This document shows positions 61,117 to 64,000 of a DNA stretch of 64,000 nucleotides, piece by piece (position 1 is the first letter of the stretch; each line of letters begins with the position of its first letter). Location: assembly GCA_045599035.1 (NCBI GenBank), contig JAZRVI010000050.1:24354-88353 (forward strand). The letters run 5' to 3'. Position numbers and translations under genes: made by a program. The notes below the pieces were generated by a model, which was not told the origin of the DNA, did no database searches, and saw only the letters and a list, made by a program, of their open reading frames with translations. The DNA is from CATZDY01 sp045599035. Lineage in GTDB: Bacteria > Bacillota > Desulfotomaculia > Desulfotomaculales > Desulfocucumaceae.

Positions 61117-62055
61117 TTATAAAGGCTCAATATTTACATTACCATCATGATGTTCTTTAAAATAAACAGCAGCATAAGAGTACGGGGAACACTTTACAGT
61201 TTCAAAGTTACAATCATCAAACGCACCACCTCCAATACTGTTTACACTATCTGGGATAGTAATACTACCAGTTAGACTTTTGCAGCCATAAAACGCAAGC
61301 TGTCCAATACTGGCTACACCATCTGAAATGGTGAGGCTGTTCAAGCTTGTGCAATCCCTAAATGCCCACTCTCCAATTTTGGTAACACTACCTGGAATGG
61401 TGATACTAGTCAGGCTTTTGCAGTTATGAAATGCACTATCTCCAATCTTGGTAACGCCATCTGGAATGTTTATACTATTCAGGTTTTCACAATCAGAAAA
61501 CGTACTATTTCCAATCTTGGTAACGCCATTTGGAATGTTGATACTGGTCAGGCTTTTGCAATCCCAAAACGCATTCGATTCAATACTGGTAACACTATTG
61601 GGAAGGGTGACACTAGTCAGACTTTTGCAATCCAGAAACGCATGACTTCCAATCCTGGTTACACCATCTGGAATGGTTATACTGGTCATGCTTGTGCAAC
61701 CCTTAAACGCCCTATCTCCAATACTGGTTACGCCTTTTTCAATAATTACGCTTTGGATGGCTTCTGAGGGCCAAGGAGCACTACTTCTAGAGGTGTAATT
61801 ACTCATTGTCCCATTGCCGCTAATAGTCAAAACTCCCGTATTTGCATCATAGTTCCAATAAACTCCCGGTTCAACATATTCATTCGTTTCTTCCTGAATC
61901 TCCGGTTCAGCATAATCACTCGTTTCTTCGTCGTAACTAACATCCAAAGCTTTACTATCTTCCTCATCCCATTGGGTTTCTGATTCATCACCGCAAGCAC
62001 ACAACAAGCTGGCACAGAGTACCATGGCCAGGACTAATATGGAGATTTTCTTCAT
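61117..62055 (-). CDS. BspA-like leucine-rich-repeat lipoprotein
   Basis: 312 residues from the ATG at 62055, after AAGGGGCG. A lipoprotein signal (LLCAC, cysteine near 21), an acidic Glu/Asp-rich spacer (about 23-65), then a first domain with VYWNYDANTGVLTISG and about seven or eight 23-residue LRR_5 repeats of the type SLTSITIPDGVTKIGDSAF from about 98 to 290. The last repeat is followed by a short tail. BspA-type repeats mediate adhesion in gut and oral bacteria. The nucleotide sequence repeats too (69-base units, 61250-61740). An inward-pointing strong promoter lies in the recombinase cassette upstream, so expression may be phase variable. Confidence 0.88.
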   Translation of the reverse strand: MKKISILVLAMVLCASLLCACGDESETQWDEEDSKALDVSYDEETSDYAEPEIQEETNEYVEPGVYWNYDANTGVLTISGNGTMSNYTSRSSAPWPSEAIQSVIIEKGVTSIGDRAFKGCTSMTSITIPDGVTRIGSHAFLDCKSLTSVTLPNSVTSIESNAFWDCKSLTSINIPNGVTKIGNSTFSDCENLNSINIPDGVTKIGDSAFHNCKSLTSITIPGSVTKIGEWAFRDCTSLNSLTISDGVASIGQLAFYGCKSLTGSITIPDSVNSIGGGAFDDCNFETVKCSPYSYAAVYFKEHHDGNVNIEPL

Positions 62056-62251
62056 GCTTTCGCCCCTTTTCTGTTTGAAATCAAATTTGTTCAACAATTC
62101 TGGAACTGCTGTGATTTCATTATGACAAAATAAATGTTGATGTTTGGCACTTTATTACATTAATACATTAAACCCAACTCCCCTCTTTAAAGCAAAAATT
62201 TTGCTCTGCTCTGAACAAAAGCATATTAACGCAAATTACCACCCCATCTTT

Positions 62252-62351
62252 TACAGAAATATTTAGATTATTGCGGTATAATTAACAGGTAATCAGACCA
62301 CAATAATTTAAAGCAGGCTGTTATTTTCGTAGAGCATTTATTATATATGAA
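62252..62351. repeat. Left 100-bp inverted repeat
   Basis: Matches the reverse complement of 63701-63800 at 96 of 100 positions. Inside are 11-base arms ATTATTGCGGT (62267-62277) and ACCACAATAAT (62297-62307) around a 19-base spacer, a candidate recombinase core site. Confidence 0.93.
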
Positions 62352-62386
62352 GTAAAAAAAAGTAAAATACTTAACCTTTGATTCTG

Positions 62387-62416
62387 AATATAACATGCCC
62401 TGAACAGGTTTGTCAA
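62387..62416 (-). promoter_or_regulatory. Strong outward promoter inside the cassette
   Basis: On the minus strand: perfect TTGACA (62416-62411), 18-base spacer, extended -10 TGTTATATT (62395-62387). A CCTGTTCAGG inverted repeat fills part of the spacer and could bind a regulator. Transcription would start near 62380, cross the left repeat and reach the leucine-rich-repeat lipoprotein gene at 62055, a leader of about 325 bases. Confidence 0.75.
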
Positions 62417-62538
62417 CAAATTTTTCTAAAAAGCCCTGCTAATTATGGTTTAAATGACAAATTTTAGAAGGAAAAATCCTTTTTAAAAGAACTATTCTCC
62501 GTCAATAAGCCGTCAAAAAATTAAGGGGGATTATTTTA

Positions 62539-63630
62539 ATGTCAAGAGTTGGAGAAAACATTTATAAACGAAAAGATGGCCGCTGGGAAGCTCGTTATAT
62601 TAAAAATTATGAAGAAAACGGAAAAGCTAAATATGGCTACCTTTATGCTAAGAGCTATAAGGAAGTAAAGGCTAAATTGTTTCAGGTAAATAACCTTAAA
62701 AATATTCATTATCCTGCAAATATTTTATTTCAAGATATTGCTGAACAGTGGCTTCAAAATAAGAAGATGAAATTGAAAGAATCAAGCTATGCCAAATATG
62801 ATTATCTAATCAATAAATACCTTAAGAATAATTTTGGCAGCTATCCTATTGGCAAGTTGAGCCGGATTTTAATTAACCAGGTTTTAACGAATTTATTAAA
62901 AAAATTATCACCAAAGACGGTAATAGATATAACTGCTATTTTAAAAAGTATTTTTAAGTATGCGGTAAATGAAGGCTATCAGTTAAACTATAATTTGGAT
63001 AACTTGAAAATTATGAATAGACCCAGACAAGTTATAACTTTAGATCCAAAAGAAAAAAAGCTTTTAAGCGATTACCTTTTTAATCATCTTAATAATTCTA
63101 ATTTAGGAATCTTGCTTAGCTTGTACACCGGAATCAGGATTGGTGAATTATGTGCTTTAAAATGGAAGGATGTTTCTTTGGAAGATAATATTATAAAGAT
63201 CAGGAATACTTTATTGAGAACCAAAAATTATGATTTTAATTCCAGTAAAAAAACCAGGATAATTATAACTGCTCCTAAAAGCTATTCCTCAATCAGAGAT
63301 ATACCCATTCCGGATTTTTTGATCCCTCTAATTCTTAAATTCAAATGCTGCTCGGATGATTATTATGTTTTAACTAATAGAAGTTCTTATTTGGATCCCA
63401 GAACCTTACAGAATCGGTTTAAAAGATGTTTGAAAGAAGCAGGGATAAAAGAAAAGAATTTTCATGTATTAAGACATACTTTTGCGACGAGCTGTGTAGA
63501 ACTGGGCTTTGAAATAAAAAGCCTCAGCGAAATTTTAGGTCATTGTAATGTAAATACAACTTTAAATAAATATGTTCATTCTTCTTTAGAATTGAAGAAA
63601 AACAATATGCAGAAATTAACGGCCTTTTAA
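62539..63630 (+). CDS. Tyrosine recombinase/integrase
   Basis: 363 residues. An N-terminal AP2-like arm-binding region (about 1-50, RKDGRWEARYIKNY), a SAM-like core-binding domain (about 60-160) and a catalytic domain with R200 (TGIRIGEL), K247 (PKSYSSIRD), H309 and R312 (HVLRHTFAT), H335 (LGHCN) and Y345 (YVHSS), a complete set. The overall form is the phage/ICE integrase type. It starts after AAGGGGGATT. It is the only gene between the repeats and, with no excisionase, is best read as the enzyme acting on them. Base composition is more AT-rich than neighbours (many AAA, ATT, AAT codons), a sign of transfer. Confidence 0.93.
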   Translation: MSRVGENIYKRKDGRWEARYIKNYEENGKAKYGYLYAKSYKEVKAKLFQVNNLKNIHYPANILFQDIAEQWLQNKKMKLKESSYAKYDYLINKYLKNNFGSYPIGKLSRILINQVLTNLLKKLSPKTVIDITAILKSIFKYAVNEGYQLNYNLDNLKIMNRPRQVITLDPKEKKLLSDYLFNHLNNSNLGILLSLYTGIRIGELCALKWKDVSLEDNIIKIRNTLLRTKNYDFNSSKKTRIIITAPKSYSSIRDIPIPDFLIPLILKFKCCSDDYYVLTNRSSYLDPRTLQNRFKRCLKEAGIKEKNFHVLRHTFATSCVELGFEIKSLSEILGHCNVNTTLNKYVHSSLELKKNNMQKLTAF

Positions 63631-63659
63631 TTATTCGCCGTCAAAATTCTGGTCATAAA

Positions 63660-63703
63660 AACAGACCATTCCTTTTGTCTAAAGGGATGGTTCTTCTTTT
63701 TTC
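63660..63703 (+). terminator. Terminator after the recombinase gene
   Basis: ACCATTCC / GGGATGGT pair with a short loop, followed by TCTTCTTTTTTC. It isolates the recombinase from the right-hand genes and would face outward on inversion. Confidence 0.75.
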
Positions 63704-63800
63704 GTATATAATAAATGCTCTACGAAAATAACAGCCTGCTTTAAATTATTGTGGTCTGATTACCTGTTAACTATACCACAATAATCTAAATATTTCTGCA
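63701..63800. repeat. Right 100-bp inverted repeat
   Basis: Reverse complement of the left copy with four differences. Arms ATTATTGTGGT (63745-63755) and ACCACAATAAT (63775-63785) are perfect inverted copies of each other here. Confidence 0.93.
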
Positions 63801-63851
63801 AAAAAGGGGGAGTTATTGCTATGAACAATTTTACGTAGTATTGCAGATGGA

Positions 63852-63932
63852 ATGTCGGACAAGCTGTTCCCGTTTGAATTTCGTTATATTCATGACGGAC
63901 TTAATCAAGCATTATGTTGTAATTATTTTTAG
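63852..63932 (+). CDS. Possible small or truncated gene (26 codons visible)
   Basis: A frame beginning MSDKLFPFEFRYIHDGLNQ ends with TAG at 63930-63932, which overlaps the AGGAGG site of the next gene. This suggests coupling and a real gene. In-frame codons extend upstream to 63825 without a normal start. Another ATG at 63821, after GGGGGAG, is followed by a stop after five codons and is one base out of frame, so a longer gene may have been frameshifted. I do not recognise the product. Confidence 0.35.
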   Translation: MSDKLFPFEFRYIHDGLNQALCCNYF

Positions 63933-63944
63933 GAGGTGTATATT

Positions 63945-64000
63945 ATGCAGACATGTAAATGCACTAAAGCCTTTGCCTACATGGCAACGATAATCTTTTT
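63945..64000 (+). CDS. Start of an unidentified gene (cut by window edge)
   Basis: ATG at 63945 directly after AGGAGGTGTATATT, a near-perfect ribosome site. The 18 visible residues begin MQTCKCTKAFAYMATIIF, with two cysteines and a hydrophobic turn. Too short to identify. It would lie downstream of the cassette promoter if the segment were inverted. Confidence 0.55.
   Translation, partial: MQTCKCTKAFAYMATIIF

Larger units (their letters stand above)
62252..63800. mobile_element. Putative invertible cassette: 100-bp inverted repeats around a tyrosine recombinase
   Basis: Left repeat 62252-62351, right repeat 63701-63800, and between them one recombinase gene plus a promoter directed outward to the left. 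No other cargo, transposase or obvious target duplication was found. The outer flanks also match loosely over about 20 bases. The design fits an invertible switch; a small mobile element is the alternative. Confidence 0.7.

Noticed and set aside
61230..61740. CRISPR-like regular repeats
   Set aside because: The 69-base periodicity is fully explained by the leucine-rich-repeat coding sequence; there are no unique spacers.
62252..64000. Prophage or integrative conjugative element
   Set aside because: The integrase-type protein stands alone: no excisionase, relaxase, structural phage genes or tRNA target are visible in the window.

Overview
The window reads as a low-GC Gram-positive chromosome of the class Clostridia, most like the Peptococcaceae and relatives. 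This is inferred from gene content and order, not from a search. The Firmicutes signs are DnaD with a DnaC/DnaI-type loader, FakA with a DegV protein, S-layer-homology surface proteins, a CpsB/C/D tyrosine-phosphorylation module and the xseB-ispA-dxs-tlyA-nadK-argR-recN gene order. Heme is made through siroheme (AhbA/B plus a NirJ-type radical SAM enzyme), as in many anaerobic Clostridia. No rRNA, tRNA, CRISPR array or prophage block was seen.

Layout. 1-9665 (minus): one dense run, priA-def-fmt-rsmB-rlmN-fhaA-fhaB-stp-rodA-pbpA, linking primosome restart, translation start and rRNA methylation to phosphorylation-controlled cell-wall elongation. 9711-9766: overlapping divergent promoters for priA and a 60-residue unknown protein. 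10-15.4 kb: surface region with an SLH protein and an exopolysaccharide regulatory cluster (cpsC, cpsD, cpsB, membrane protein) broken up by two remnants of a TnpB transposon. 15.8-24.9 kb: fatty-acid handling (acyl-CoA synthetase, DegV, FakA), two flavoproteins and topoisomerase III. 25-27.6 kb: L,D-transpeptidase, a VTT membrane protein and a second HI0933-type flavoprotein. 27.9-37.2 kb (minus): ychF, nitrilase, recN, argR, mnmM, nadK, tlyA, dxs, ispA, xseB. 37.3-43.5 kb: VanW, a fold-type I decarboxylase, D,D-carboxypeptidase, two zinc-ribbon unknowns, a phosphoesterase and a corrinoid adenosyltransferase. 43.6-49.6 kb (minus): a tetrapyrrole operon, cbiX-fumA-fumB-hemB-nirJ2-ahbA-ahbB-hemL, with both fumarase subunits inside it. 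49.7-57.4 kb: dnaD-dnaC, isochorismatase-like hydrolase, DUF421 protein, folC, valS and a HAD phosphatase. 57.5-59.7 kb (plus): aminotransferase and a COG0523 GTPase. 59.8 kb to the end: an accessory surface/mobile region with an orphan RelB antitoxin, a copper-amine-oxidase-type surface protein, a third TnpB remnant, a BspA-like leucine-rich-repeat lipoprotein and a tyrosine-recombinase cassette.

The most interesting object is at 62252-63800. A single tyrosine recombinase gene lies between two 100-bp inverted repeats that match at 96 of 100 positions. A strong sigma-A-type promoter inside the repeats points outward at the leucine-rich-repeat lipoprotein gene. If the recombinase inverts the segment, the promoter would point instead at the genes on the right. 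This is the logic of the Hin flagellar switch built on a tyrosine recombinase, and it predicts phase-variable expression of a surface protein. The second notable theme is three remnants of the 3' end of one tnpB family (the part that in such elements encodes the guide RNA), each next to a surface or polysaccharide gene and two of them beside a duplicated gene start.
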